DNA of 64,000 nucleotides from Marinobacter santoriniensis NKSG1 (GCF_000347775.1 NZ_APAT01000023.1:1-64000); one strand, 5' to 3'; counted from the first letter of the stretch, positions 25,083 through 34,062 are shown. Notes: a model not told the origin generated them from the letters alone. Translations and numbers: made by a program.

Positions 25083-25976
25083 TCACTGCAGGGTACGGCG
25101 ATTGCCATTCTGGTATTGAGGTGCGATGTGCTCCTCGATTTCGGCCTTGAAGCGCGCGATGAGGTCGCTGTTGTCCTTGTCCCAGGGATGATAATCGGGC
25201 CTGAAGTATTCCAGCCAGGTCGGAATCAGGCTGGAGAAAGTTCCGTTCCGGCCCCACATGCGCCACATGCCCTTTGCGCTCTCTTTCAGTGAGAAATTCT
25301 TTCGATCGTTGAGCATCATGCGGCCGGTAAACCAGGAGCCAACGATGCCCAGCGCTACCGTACTGAATACCTGGTAGAAGGCCCGCTCGGCGTAGGTGCC
25401 GCCGGCCTGCTGGAAGACATCGTAGGCAACCGCCTTGTGCTCGGTCTCTTCAATCGCGTGCCAGACCCAGAGCGGACGCATGGATTCATGCATGTCTTCC
25501 CGAACATCGTCACGTTCGAGCAGCATGTCCGCCATCATAGCGGTGATATGCTCCAGGGCACAGGTGATTGCCAGCTGATGGCGCTTCGGAAGTTTCCTGG
25601 CCACATCCAGGATGATTCTGAGATCCCGCTCCATCGCCTCCACCGGCATGCCTTGCTCTCGCACATGCTCGTTCATGGCGTCGTGCTCCAGCGAATGCAT
25701 GGCCTCCTGACCAATAAATCCGCGAACGTCCTTCTTGAGCTTGGGATCTTCGATACCGTCCCGGAACGCCCGGACCGAATCCACGAAGAACTGCTCGCCC
25801 TCGGGAAAGAGGACCGAAAGCGCGTTCATCGTGTGGGTGATGAAGTAACTGTTGTCCAGCCAGTACCGGGGTACCCGTGAGCCAAACTCAAAGCCCATCC
25901 GCTGTGGTTTGATGGCGACCTTGTCCGGCGTCTGCGAACCCCGGACCGGCTTCGGGGTGGATGTGGTTGTCAGCAT
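25083..25976 (-). CDS. Predicted metal-dependent hydrolase (COG3687/PF10118 family)
   Basis: A 297-residue all-helical protein rich in acidic and His residues suited to a di-metal site: GFIGQEAMHSLEHDAMNEHV, ALEHITAMMADMLLE and WHAIEETEHKAVAYDVFQ. This E/H pattern is typical of the COG3687 predicted metal-dependent hydrolases, related in fold to ferritin-like proteins. The true reaction is not established. AGGAG before the ATG at 25976 fixes the start. It is divergent from an AraC-type regulator, which may control it; members often occur near lipid and alkane metabolism genes. Confidence 0.82.
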   Translation of the reverse strand: MLTTTSTPKPVRGSQTPDKVAIKPQRMGFEFGSRVPRYWLDNSYFITHTMNALSVLFPEGEQFFVDSVRAFRDGIEDPKLKKDVRGFIGQEAMHSLEHDAMNEHVREQGMPVEAMERDLRIILDVARKLPKRHQLAITCALEHITAMMADMLLERDDVREDMHESMRPLWVWHAIEETEHKAVAYDVFQQAGGTYAERAFYQVFSTVALGIVGSWFTGRMMLNDRKNFSLKESAKGMWRMWGRNGTFSSLIPTWLEYFRPDYHPWDKDNSDLIARFKAEIEEHIAPQYQNGNRRTLQ

Positions 25977-26205
25977 GATTGTACTCCTCTGCGCCTGGGC
26001 GCTTTGGCTGATGTCATAGCCATAGTTTCCGCGGTGCAAGCCGGAGATTGAAGGCGAGAAAGGGACGACCATCGTTCAGGATGGGCCAGACCGGCAAAAG
26101 AATTGACTCGGATGACGTGATCACGAGCGCCGGAGATCCCACTGTATGGGGGGCCGGCTTCTGATAGAGTCTGATGACACAATAACCAATCATCAGAGGC
26201 CTTCG

Positions 26206-27312
26206 ATGGCAACAACCAGTCCGGAAAACGAGCGGCAGATGCTTGGCTTTTTCCTGGTACCCGGTGTCTACATGCGGGTACTCGCCGATACCGTCCGGAA
26301 ACTGGGTCATAACGATCGCCAGCTCTTCGAAGGTCTGGATTTCACCCCGGCCGACCTCAAGGCCAACGACAGTCGCATTTTCGTGACCGACGCGACCATC
26401 ATGGCTCAGCGAGCCGTGAACCTCGCCGGGAAGGATGGCCTGAGTTTCGCCCTCGCCCGGGAACTGCGCCTGACCATTCACGGTACGCTCGGATTCGCCG
26501 CCCTCACCAGCCCAACCTTCGAGGGAGCCCTCGATTCCGTTCGCCGTTATCTCCAGTTGCGGGCCCCTTTTCTGACCATGAAGCAGTCCGTGGCGGGCGA
26601 CCAGGTGCTGGTACAACTCTGCACCGAATTCGATGTGCCCGAGCTGTATACGTTTCTTGCCGAAACCGTGAGTGCCACCCTGATCCTGCTCACCGAGCAA
26701 TTACTCGACCGGGAAGACGCGGCCCGCAAAGGGTTCGCCCTGGAGGACGGCAAGTTGCCGGGGGTCCGGGTTCACCTGACCAGTAAAGAGCCCGCTTATT
26801 ATCGACGGTATGCGAGCCAGCTGCCGGTGGTGTTTGACTACGGCCAACCGGAAGAGATGATGATCTTTCCCACCGGGTTGCTCGGCGTACGGATGCGGCT
26901 GGCGGATGCCGATGCCTCGGAAATGGCCCGGGAACAGTGCGAGTTCGAACTCCAGAAGGCCCTCAAGGAACAGGGCGACATCGCCATGGCGGTCCGGAAC
27001 ATGCTTCGGATGATGCCGGGTCCGCTCCCGTCATTGGAGACGATGGCCGACCGGTTCTGCGTGTCCTCCCGCACCCTGAAACGACGGCTCGCGGACCGGG
27101 ATACCAGCTATCGCGAGATCGTCGAGTCGGTCCTGAAGGACCGGGCCATCCAGCTGCTCCGGTACACCAACCAGTCGGTCAGCGAAATCGCCTACGAACT
27201 GGGCTATGCCGATCTGTCCAATTTCAGCCGGGCGTTCCGCAAATGGACCGGGAAGTCGGCGAGCGAGTTTCGGGAAGGTGGGCCGGATCCGGCGCCTGAA
27301 GTCGGGCCCTGA
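26206..27312 (+). CDS. AraC-family transcriptional regulator
   Basis: A 368-residue regulator. An N-terminal arabinose-binding-like ligand domain covers residues ~25-215 (DFTPADLKANDSRIFV, LRLTIHGTLGFAALTSPTFEGAL), and a C-terminal AraC double helix-turn-helix covers ~265-355 (MADRFCVSSRTLKRRLADRDTSYREIVESVLKDRA, then SVSEIAYELGYADLSNFSRAFRKWTGKSASEFR). This architecture (OruR/ArgR-like, PF12625) is common in regulators of lipid and alkane genes. It is divergent from the metal-dependent hydrolase gene, its likely target. AGAGG precedes the ATG at 26206. Confidence 0.92.
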   Translation: MATTSPENERQMLGFFLVPGVYMRVLADTVRKLGHNDRQLFEGLDFTPADLKANDSRIFVTDATIMAQRAVNLAGKDGLSFALARELRLTIHGTLGFAALTSPTFEGALDSVRRYLQLRAPFLTMKQSVAGDQVLVQLCTEFDVPELYTFLAETVSATLILLTEQLLDREDAARKGFALEDGKLPGVRVHLTSKEPAYYRRYASQLPVVFDYGQPEEMMIFPTGLLGVRMRLADADASEMAREQCEFELQKALKEQGDIAMAVRNMLRMMPGPLPSLETMADRFCVSSRTLKRRLADRDTSYREIVESVLKDRAIQLLRYTNQSVSEIAYELGYADLSNFSRAFRKWTGKSASEFREGGPDPAPEVGP

Positions 27313-27340
27313 TAGTCGGTTTCCTCCTGATTGGGTGCAT

Positions 27341-27435
27341 GGGCGCGGGGCTGGGGGTGTTTTCTTCTGGGACAAAGAACTCGCTGCGCTCAGACATCTT
27401 TGTTCCCGGCAGAAAACACCCCCAGCCCCACGCCC
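27341..27435 (+). repeat. Hairpin repeat family A, copy 2
   Basis: Outer arms GGGCGCGGGGCTGGGGGTG and its complement enclose GGGACAAAG / CTTTGTTCCC inner arms and the core AACTCGCTGCGCTCAGACA. The core orientation matches copy 1; the outer arms do not match copy 1 in sequence. Confidence 0.85.
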
Positions 27436-27516
27436 TGTCGACCAACGAGAAGGCCGTCCGCGGGTGGATATACCGATTTTAACTTGCCCCCCAGGACTAT
27501 CCCTGAATAGTCTGTC

Positions 27517-27609
27517 GGACGGAGGGGAGATACTCTTTTCCGCCAGGAAAAAAATGTCTGAGCGCAGCGAGTTATTTTTCCCAAGGAAAAGAGTATCTCC
27601 CCTCCGGCC
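27517..27609 (-). repeat. Hairpin repeat family A, copy 3 (inverted)
   Basis: The core is on the minus strand and identical to copy 2 over AACTCGCTGCGCTCAGACA. The arms 27517-27541 and 27585-27609 (GGAGGGGAGATACTCTTTTC and its complement) are again unique to this copy yet pair with each other. Confidence 0.85.
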
Positions 27610-27678
27610 AGCCACCAATTCAGGAAGGCTAGGGCCAGAATCCGGCGCATGCACCACAGCAAAAGGACGAAGCAGACG

Positions 27679-28086
27679 ATGATGGAAAAACCTGATACCC
27701 ATAGCAAACTCTTCGGCTATCTGCTCTGGATCTTCGGATTCCTGGGCTCCCATCGTTTCTATTACGGCAAGCCTGTGACCGGGACCATCTGGTTCTTCAC
27801 TCTGGGGCTGTTCTTCATCGGATGGATCATCGACCTGTTCCTGATCCCGTCCATGGACGAGGAGGCGGACCTGCGGTTCCAGGCCGGTGATGTCGACTAC
27901 AACATTGCCTGGCTGCTGCTGACCTTCCTGGGGATCTTCGGTGTCCATCGCATGTACATGGGCAAATGGATCACCGGCATTCTCTACCTGCTGACCGGCG
28001 GTCTGTTCTTGATCGGGGTGCTCTATGACTTCTGGACGTTGAACGACCAGATCTCCATCCGTAATCAGGAACACCGCCTGGGCTGA
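27679..28086 (+). CDS. TM2 domain membrane protein, duplicated
   Basis: A 135-residue protein with two TM2-type units, each two hydrophobic helices joined by a short turn. Unit 1 is LWIFGFLGSHRFYYGKPVTGTIWFFTLGLFFIGWIIDLF (residues ~15-55), and unit 2 is LLTFLGIFGVHRMYMGKWITGILYLLTGGLFLIGVLYDFW (~80-120). The repeated G-x-HR-x-Y-x-GK signature is typical. Its function is unknown. A second in-frame ATG at 27682 is an alternative start. It converges on the wax ester synthase gene with stop codons adjoining. Confidence 0.82.
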   Translation: MMEKPDTHSKLFGYLLWIFGFLGSHRFYYGKPVTGTIWFFTLGLFFIGWIIDLFLIPSMDEEADLRFQAGDVDYNIAWLLLTFLGIFGVHRMYMGKWITGILYLLTGGLFLIGVLYDFWTLNDQISIRNQEHRLG

Positions 28087-29460
28087 TCAGAGCCCGGCGG
28101 CGGCTTCCAATTCGGTCAGGCTGTCATCGAGGTAGTCCAGCATGCGCTGGAGGCTGGGCAGGGTGCGACGGCAGCCGATCAGACCGAATTCCACCTGATT
28201 GTTGTAACTGGTGAGGGTCATGTTCAGGGCCAGGCGATCCATGGCGATGGAAACCGGATACAGGCCTTCCAGTTTGGCGCCGTTCCAGTATCGGGTCCCG
28301 TCCGGGCCCGGGACGTTGGAGATGACCACGTTGAAGGTCTGCCAGGCCGGCGCCATGCCGGTGAGCAGATGGAAAGCGGCGGGCGCCAGGGTCAGGGCGG
28401 TGTAGTTGAGGATTTCCTCCGGCGACATGTGCGCATAGCGATCCTTGGCGGCCTGCATCCCTTCATGGATCCGGATCAGCCGCTTTTCCGGATCGTTTTC
28501 ATCGGTGTGGAGGTTTGCCAGGATCACACCCACGTGATTGCCGCCGGTGCTGTCGTCCTTCCGAAGCGATACCGGAACCATGGCGATCAGTGGTTTGTCC
28601 GGCAGGGCATCCTGGTTCATCAGGTAGGTTCTCAGCGCACTGGCGCACATGGCGGTGACCACATCGTTTACGGTGGTACCGTAGGCGTGGCAGACAGCCT
28701 TGATGCGGCTGAGGCTCCAGGACTGGGCCGCGAATCGCCGCGAACCGGTGATTTTCTGGTTCAGCATGCTTCGCGGGGCGTGGAAAATGGATCGATAGGC
28801 CGGATCTTTTCTCGCTTCGTTGACCGTCTTCAGCAATTCCCGGGCAACTGTGGGCACGGTGCCCAGCTGCCGGCCGGATTCGCCCAGCAGGTGGCGGATG
28901 CTCCGCACCAGCGAACCGCCACCGTCTTCGCCTCCGCCGGATACCCTGGGTGGCAACGCCCAGATTGGTGGCAGGTCCCGCTGGTCCGGATCCGGGGACA
29001 GCATCCGCGTCGCCATGCGCATGGCGGAGATCCCGTCCACCAGTGAGTGGTGCACCTTGGTGTAGAGCGCGAACTGTCGGTCCTTGAGGCCTTCGATCAG
29101 GTGCACTTCCCACAGCGGCCGTTCCCGATCCATCAGGTGCGAGTGTTCCGCCGAGACAAACGACAGCAGCTCCCGGATACGCCCCGGTGTCGGCAATGCC
29201 TCGAAGCGGAAATGGTGCTCCAGATCGAGATGCTTGTCTTCGACCCATACCGGCTGGCCCAGACGGTAGTCCAGATGCTGGTTAAACGGAGGCGTGACTA
29301 CGGACTGTTCCCGGAGCTGCCCGGCAAGTCGGGCCACGTAGTCATCGGGCGCGCCTTCGGGAAATGAAAACAGCTGCAGGCCGCCGACGTGCATGGGCTG
29401 CTGGCGTTTTTCCAGCCAGAGGAAGAGTTGGTCGGTGGGGCTGAGAGGCGTCACGGTCAA
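28087..29460 (-). CDS. Wax ester synthase / diacylglycerol acyltransferase
   Basis: A 457-residue WS/DGAT that esterifies long-chain alcohols or diacylglycerol with acyl-CoA for storage lipid. The catalytic HHxxxDG motif is KVHHSLVDG (H137, H138, D142). Other family blocks are PTDQLFLWLE at the N terminus, SVPVSLRK-like MVPVSLRKDD, NVVISNVPGP and the late GLYPVSIAMDRLALNMTLTSYN. Several paralogues are usual in Marinobacter; this could be any of them. It is transcribed in the same direction as nirD, 99 nt downstream, but functionally unrelated. Confidence 0.94.
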   Translation of the reverse strand: MTVTPLSPTDQLFLWLEKRQQPMHVGGLQLFSFPEGAPDDYVARLAGQLREQSVVTPPFNQHLDYRLGQPVWVEDKHLDLEHHFRFEALPTPGRIRELLSFVSAEHSHLMDRERPLWEVHLIEGLKDRQFALYTKVHHSLVDGISAMRMATRMLSPDPDQRDLPPIWALPPRVSGGGEDGGGSLVRSIRHLLGESGRQLGTVPTVARELLKTVNEARKDPAYRSIFHAPRSMLNQKITGSRRFAAQSWSLSRIKAVCHAYGTTVNDVVTAMCASALRTYLMNQDALPDKPLIAMVPVSLRKDDSTGGNHVGVILANLHTDENDPEKRLIRIHEGMQAAKDRYAHMSPEEILNYTALTLAPAAFHLLTGMAPAWQTFNVVISNVPGPDGTRYWNGAKLEGLYPVSIAMDRLALNMTLTSYNNQVEFGLIGCRRTLPSLQRMLDYLDDSLTELEAAAGL

Positions 29461-29559
29461 TCCTTGTGCTGATACTGCCCTTGATACTACCTCAGGATCT
29501 GCCGGAATTGATTGACCGAAAGCACCTATTGTCTTGTGGATCAGGCGACCCGGGTTGCC

Positions 29560-29925
29560 TCAGGCTGCGACCTCTGATCGGGCCACGGAAATCTCCAGTC
29601 GTACCCGATCCCCGTCCAGCAACACCCGATACACCGGCACCTGAACGGACGGGTCCTCCAGACATTCGCCACTACGCAGACTGAAATGCTGCTTATAAAG
29701 CGGTGACGCCACGACCGGCTCCCCGTTCAGATCCCCGGTGATGCCACGTGCCAGCACATTCGAGCCACTGAAGGGGTCGGTGTGGCTGATGGCAAACAGT
29801 GCCGGCAGTCGGTCCGGCAGATAGAACAGTGCAACCGGTCCGTCTTCAGTCCAAACGGCAATACCGGAATCGGGTATCAGGTCACTGACTTCGCAGACCG
29901 CGTCCCAACGAGTTCGAGTTTTCAT
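29560..29925 (-). CDS. nirD: Nitrite reductase (NADH) small subunit
   Basis: A 121-residue NirD with a Rieske-like beta fold lacking the Cys/His ligands for a 2Fe-2S cluster, as is normal for NirD. Motifs include VALFYL, LFAISHTDPFSGSNVLARGITGDLNGEPVVASPLYKQHFSLRSGECLED. It partners NirB in reducing nitrite to ammonium. The ATG at 29925 is preferred to one 42 nt upstream, which would add an atypical leader. It lies 25 nt after the nirB stop and is presumably the last gene of the nasC-like/nirB/nirD unit. Confidence 0.93.
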   Translation of the reverse strand: MKTRTRWDAVCEVSDLIPDSGIAVWTEDGPVALFYLPDRLPALFAISHTDPFSGSNVLARGITGDLNGEPVVASPLYKQHFSLRSGECLEDPSVQVPVYRVLLDGDRVRLEISVARSEVAA

Positions 29926-29950
29926 CGTTACCTCCACAAGATTCAAGTGT

Positions 29951-32458
29951 TCACGACGATTCAGCAACGGGCCGACGCTGATTCCGCTCGGTCGTCCATT
30001 GCTGTACCGGATCCGTCTTTTCCGGCGCGTTTACAAATTCCCGGAATCGCTTTCGTTTCTCGGGATCTTCCACCGCGGTTTTCCATTCGCACTGGTAGGT
30101 ACCCACGATGTCCTCCATGTGCTCCTCCAGTTCGGCACCAATGCCAAGACTGTCCTCCAGAACCACGTCTTTCAGGTAGTCCAGGCCACCTTCCAGATTT
30201 TCCATCCAGACACTGGTCCGCTGCAGCCGATCCGCCGTCCGTACATAGAACATCAGCACCCGGTCGATGGTCCGAACCAGCTCTTCATCGGTCAGGTCCG
30301 TCGCGAACAAATCGGCATGACGGGGCCGCATACCGCCATTGCCGCAGACATACAGATTCCAGCCCTTGTCGGTCGCGATCACGCCGATGTCCTTGCTCTG
30401 CGCTTCCGCGCATTCGCGAGTGCAGCCCGACACCGCCATTTTGATTTTGTGGGGCGAACGCAGCCCCTTGTATCGGTTCTCCAGGAAGATCGCCATGCCC
30501 ACGCTGTCCTGGACACCGTACCGGCACCAGGTACTGCCCACGCAGGATTTCACCGTACGCAGCGACTTGCCATAGGCATGGCCCGTCTCGAACCCGGCTG
30601 CAATCAGTTTTTCCCATATCTCCGGTAACTGGCTCAGGGTGGCGCCGAACAGGTCTACCCGTTGACCACCGGTGATCTTGGTATACAGGTTGTAATCCCG
30701 GGCCACCTCGCCGAGGACAATCAGTTTGTCCGGGGTGATCTCGCCACCGGGCACGCGCGGCACGATGGAGTAGGTGCCGTTCTTCTGCATGTTGGCCAGG
30801 AAGGTGTCGTTGGTGTCCTGCAGTGGCACATGGTCCGTCGCGAGAATGTGGTCGTTCCAGCAGGTAGCCAGGATCGAGCCCACGGCCGGTTTGCAGATGT
30901 CGCAACCGTGGCCTTTGCCATACTGCCGGATCAGGCCGCGGAAGGTGCGGATGCCGTTGACCTTCACCAGATGGAAGAGCTCCTGCCGGCTATAGGGAAA
31001 GTGCTCACAGATGTCGGTGTTGACCTCCACGCCGCGTTTTTCCAGTTCGCTGTCGACCACGTTCTTGAGCAGGGCGGCACAGCCACCACAGCCAGTACTC
31101 GCTCTGGTTTCGGCTTTGACGCCGCCCAGGTCGGTACAGCCTGAGTCGAGGGCACCGCAGATGTCGACTTTGGTCACGTTGTGGCACGAACAGATCGAGG
31201 CGGTGTCGGGCAGTGCATCGGGGCCCAGCGACGGGGCTCCGCCCTGACTCGCCGGAAGGATCAGGCTCTCGGCATGGTCAGGCAGGTCGATGCCGTTCAG
31301 CGCGTATTGCAGCAGCGTGTCGTAATAATGGTTATCGCCGACCATAATGGCGCCCAGCAGCTTCTTGCCGTCGCCACTGACGACCATGCGGCGGTAGTGG
31401 CCCGCCTGTTCGTCGTTGTAGCGGATGTTGCGGGCGCCCGGCGTCTGCCCGTGGGCATCGCCGATGGAGCCAACGTCCACGCCCAGCAGTTTGAGCTTGG
31501 TGCTCATGTCGGCGCCGGTGAAGGCGGCTTCTTCATCGTTATTCAGCGCGGCGGCCAGTGTCCGGGCCATGGTGTAGCCCGGTGCCACGAGACCGAAAAT
31601 CCGACCATTCCAGAGTGCGCACTCGCCGATGGCGTGGATGTGTGGATCGGATGTGGTGCAACGGTTGTCGACCACGATCCCGCCCCGTTCTCCGATGTCC
31701 AGTCCACACTGGCGGGCGAGGGTATCCTGGGGGCGAATACCCGCGGAAAACACAATGAGGTCCGTGTCCAGGTGACTGTCGTCGCTGAAGTTCATCCGCA
31801 GCCGGGTTTCCTCACCTTCGACGATGGTGGTCGTGGCCTTCTCCGTGTGCACCTGAACGCCCAGCTCCTCGATTTTCTGCCGAAGCACCGCCCCGCCGTC
31901 GTCGTCCAGCTGAACCGGCATCAGGCGTGGTGCGAACTCCACCACGTGGGCGTTCAGTCCAAGGCTTTTCAGCGCGTTTGCAGCCTCCAGGCCCAGCAAT
32001 CCTCCCCCAACCACAACGCCGGTTTCCCCGCCCTGAGCACTGGCACGGATGGCATCAAGATCTTCCAGCGTCCGGTAAACAAAACAGGCGGGGTGCTCAC
32101 GGCCCTCAATCGGGGGAACAAATGGATAGGAGCCAGTGGCCAGTACCAGCTCGTCATAGGTGTAACTGCCTTCAGGGGTGGTGACCGTACGGGTATCGCG
32201 GTCAATGCCGGTCACCGGTTCACCCAGGTGCAGTACAATCCCCGATTCGGCATACCAGTCGGGCGTGCCCATCGCGAGATCGGCATGGGTGGAGCCGGTA
32301 AAGTACTCCGACAGGTGCACCCGATCGTAGGCCAGGTGCTTTTCCTCACCAAATACCCGTATCTCGAAATCTCTGGCGGCGGGCGAGGCCGCAAACTGCT
32401 CCAGGAAGTGATGGCCCACCATACCGTTGCCAATGACGATCAGGTTTTTTTTGCTCAT
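29951..32458 (-). CDS. nirB: Assimilatory nitrite reductase (NADH) large subunit
   Basis: An 835-residue sirohaem nitrite reductase. An N-terminal FAD/NAD(P)H reductase covers residues ~1-410 (IVIGNGMVGHHFLEQ, VVVGGGLLGLEAANALKSLG). A BFD-like 2Fe-2S domain follows at ~420-475 (ICSCHNVTK ... TGCGGC). Next come the ferredoxin-like half domain and the sirohaem/4Fe-4S motif with cysteines in CVGSTWCRYG and SGCTRECAEAQ (~630-675). It reduces nitrite to ammonium with NADH. GGAGG lies 8 nt before the ATG at 32458; an ATG two codons earlier is too close. Confidence 0.97.
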   Translation of the reverse strand: MSKKNLIVIGNGMVGHHFLEQFAASPAARDFEIRVFGEEKHLAYDRVHLSEYFTGSTHADLAMGTPDWYAESGIVLHLGEPVTGIDRDTRTVTTPEGSYTYDELVLATGSYPFVPPIEGREHPACFVYRTLEDLDAIRASAQGGETGVVVGGGLLGLEAANALKSLGLNAHVVEFAPRLMPVQLDDDGGAVLRQKIEELGVQVHTEKATTTIVEGEETRLRMNFSDDSHLDTDLIVFSAGIRPQDTLARQCGLDIGERGGIVVDNRCTTSDPHIHAIGECALWNGRIFGLVAPGYTMARTLAAALNNDEEAAFTGADMSTKLKLLGVDVGSIGDAHGQTPGARNIRYNDEQAGHYRRMVVSGDGKKLLGAIMVGDNHYYDTLLQYALNGIDLPDHAESLILPASQGGAPSLGPDALPDTASICSCHNVTKVDICGALDSGCTDLGGVKAETRASTGCGGCAALLKNVVDSELEKRGVEVNTDICEHFPYSRQELFHLVKVNGIRTFRGLIRQYGKGHGCDICKPAVGSILATCWNDHILATDHVPLQDTNDTFLANMQKNGTYSIVPRVPGGEITPDKLIVLGEVARDYNLYTKITGGQRVDLFGATLSQLPEIWEKLIAAGFETGHAYGKSLRTVKSCVGSTWCRYGVQDSVGMAIFLENRYKGLRSPHKIKMAVSGCTRECAEAQSKDIGVIATDKGWNLYVCGNGGMRPRHADLFATDLTDEELVRTIDRVLMFYVRTADRLQRTSVWMENLEGGLDYLKDVVLEDSLGIGAELEEHMEDIVGTYQCEWKTAVEDPEKRKRFREFVNAPEKTDPVQQWTTERNQRRPVAESS

Positions 32459-32484
32459 GGTCATGTCCTCCTTTGGGCCGCGGA

Positions 32485-33717
32485 TCAGGCCGCGGCCTGA
32501 CAGAATGGTTTTCCGAACGGCAGTTGGGGCCGGTAGGCCGTGATATCTGAGCCTTCGGCGATCAGGTGCTGGAACCAGGGGCCCTGGAGGGTATTGCCCA
32601 CCAGAACGGCACCGACCAGTCGGTTGTCCCGGACTATCAGATGGCTGTAGGCGCCGGACTCCAGGTCCTGCCAGACCAGCGACTCGGTGAATTCATCCGG
32701 ACAGTGCTGCCCGCAGGAAAACACCGGAATGTCGCTGATCTTCAGGCGGGTCGCGCTGTTCGAGGGGGTATATCGGTGCTGCCCGGTGTCGTCCGTTAAC
32801 ACCCGTGCAAGAATGGCGGCCTGTTGGTATCCCGGTTCCACGAGACCGAAGGTCTGGTCGCCCAGCTGGCAGCACTCGCCGACTGCGTAGATGTCCGGAT
32901 CGCTGGTTTGAAGTCGGTCGTTGACCGCAATCCCCCGGTCACAGCGGAGTCCGGCCTCCCGGGCCAGATCGAGACTGGGCGTGATGCCGGTGGCAATCAG
33001 AACGAGATCGGCGCTGAGCAGGGTTTCGTCGTCGAGTTGCACCGCCCGGACCTGTTCCCGGCCGAGCAGTCTCAGGGGGGCGGTCCCCGTTCGGACAGCG
33101 AGCCCCTGATCTCGCAGTGCCTCGGCGAGCCGTTCGCCCCCCACAGGGTCGAGCTGGCGGTTCAGCAGGTGCGGGCCACGATGAAGCACGGTGACGTCCA
33201 TGCCCCGTCGACGCAGACCGTCCGCCGCTTCCAGTCCGAGAAAGCCGCCGCCGACCACGACCGCGCGATGATGTCGTGTGCAGTGGTCGATGAGTGCCCG
33301 GGTGTCCTCCAGATCCCGGAATGACCGCACACCGTCCAGCTCCTCACCGGGAATGCCAAGACGGGAGGGGCGGGAGCCGGTTGCGAGAACCAGGGTGTCG
33401 TAGCGCTGGACCCGACCGGTCGCGGTGGTCACCGTGCGGTGCTTGCGGTCGATGGATCGGACCGGTTCCCCGTCATGAACCCGGATCTGACGTTGCCGGT
33501 ACCAGTGTTCAGTCTGGAGTGACAGGCTGGCTTCGTTGGTATCGCCGGCCAGCAATGCGGACAGTTGAATACGGTTGTAGGCGGCTCGGGACTCACCGTT
33601 GAACACCACGATGGACGCGTAGGCCTCCGGGGCCAACGCGGTGAGTTCTTCCAGAAATCGTTGGGCCACCATGCCATGGCCACAGACAACCAGAGTGCCT
33701 TTTCCGTTCTCCGACAT
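32485..33717 (-). CDS. FAD-dependent NAD(P)H oxidoreductase (NasC/NirB N-terminal-like)
   Basis: A 410-residue flavoprotein paralogous to the N-terminal half of NirB (VCGHGMVAQRFLEELTAL, VLATGSRPSRLGIPG, AVVVGGGFLGLEAADGLRRRGMDV, ATGITPSLDLAREAGL, IYAVGECCQLGDQTFGLVEPG). It stops before any BFD, ferredoxin-like or sirohaem domain. The likely role is NADH-dependent electron supply to NasA, like Klebsiella NasC, although NasC normally carries extra Fe-S domains. It is the first gene after a sigma54-like promoter and leader terminator, and nirB follows after 26 nt. The ATG at 33717 is backed by AAGGAG. Confidence 0.88.
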   Translation of the reverse strand: MSENGKGTLVVCGHGMVAQRFLEELTALAPEAYASIVVFNGESRAAYNRIQLSALLAGDTNEASLSLQTEHWYRQRQIRVHDGEPVRSIDRKHRTVTTATGRVQRYDTLVLATGSRPSRLGIPGEELDGVRSFRDLEDTRALIDHCTRHHRAVVVGGGFLGLEAADGLRRRGMDVTVLHRGPHLLNRQLDPVGGERLAEALRDQGLAVRTGTAPLRLLGREQVRAVQLDDETLLSADLVLIATGITPSLDLAREAGLRCDRGIAVNDRLQTSDPDIYAVGECCQLGDQTFGLVEPGYQQAAILARVLTDDTGQHRYTPSNSATRLKISDIPVFSCGQHCPDEFTESLVWQDLESGAYSHLIVRDNRLVGAVLVGNTLQGPWFQHLIAEGSDITAYRPQLPFGKPFCQAAA

Positions 33718-33748
33718 GCTTGCGGTCTCCTTCGGTTTCCGGACCAAC

Positions 33749-33795
33749 AAAAAAAGCCGGAGCATCTCCTCCCCGAGGGGAATCGATGGTCCGGC
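33749..33795 (-). terminator. Leader terminator (attenuator) upstream of nasC-like/nirBD
   Basis: On the minus-strand RNA, GCCGGA (33795-33790) pairs with TCCGGC (33761-33756), with an inner CCCC/GGGG pairing, followed by seven U (33755-33749). It lies between the sigma54-like promoter and the first start codon, where a factor-independent terminator would block the operon unless antiterminated. Confidence 0.72.
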
Positions 33796-33868
33796 GCCAA
33801 TGCCAACAACAATGATCTGATGGTCCGGCCTGATCCTTGGCCGGGACATTCGTCCTTGATATTCCTTT

Positions 33869-33884
33869 AGCGATCTTCGTGCCA
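33869..33884 (-). promoter_or_regulatory. sigma54-like promoter for nasC-like/nirBD
   Basis: The minus-strand sequence TGGCACGAAGATCGCT matches the sigma54 consensus TGGCACG-N4-TTGCW at all but one position and keeps both the GG (-24) and GC (-12) with correct spacing. It gives a leader of about 140 nt. Confidence 0.78.
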
Positions 33885-34000
33885 ATATTTATTTGTCTTT
33901 AAAAACAGAGTCTTGCTGCCACGGCCGGATTTTTCGTCCTTGATCGCTCCCGGAAACCTGCCCTGCGTTGGGGCGGCCTGCACGACGATGAGGCTCTCGA

Positions 34001-34016
34001 TGGCGCACTAATTGCT
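34001..34016 (+). promoter_or_regulatory. sigma54-like promoter for nasR
   Basis: TGGCGCACTAATTGCT keeps GG/GC and the TTGCT element with correct spacing. The predicted transcript starts near 34027, which favours the nasR ATG at 34063 and rules out longer starts. Confidence 0.7.
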
Positions 34017-34062
34017 GTGTACTCCATCAGGACATCGTATGAATCCGAATCCGGAGCAGTTT

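Larger units (their letters stand above)
27313..27678. other. 366-bp intergenic region with two hairpin repeats
   Basis: No gene is supported. Two family A repeats lie here in opposite orientation (27341-27435 and 27517-27609), 81 bp apart, between the AraC regulator and the TM2 protein gene. Reading frames crossing them encode the artefactual SLRSD-type string produced by the core. Confidence 0.8.
33718..34062. other. Divergent regulatory region between nasC-like/nirBD and nasR
   Basis: This 345-bp stretch has no gene. It holds two outward-facing sigma54-like promoters and a leader terminator, all listed separately. Frames open across it would run through the promoters. Confidence 0.75.

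Noticed and set aside
31181-32500. 439-codon open frame on the plus strand
   Set aside because: Antisense to nirB, no domain visible.
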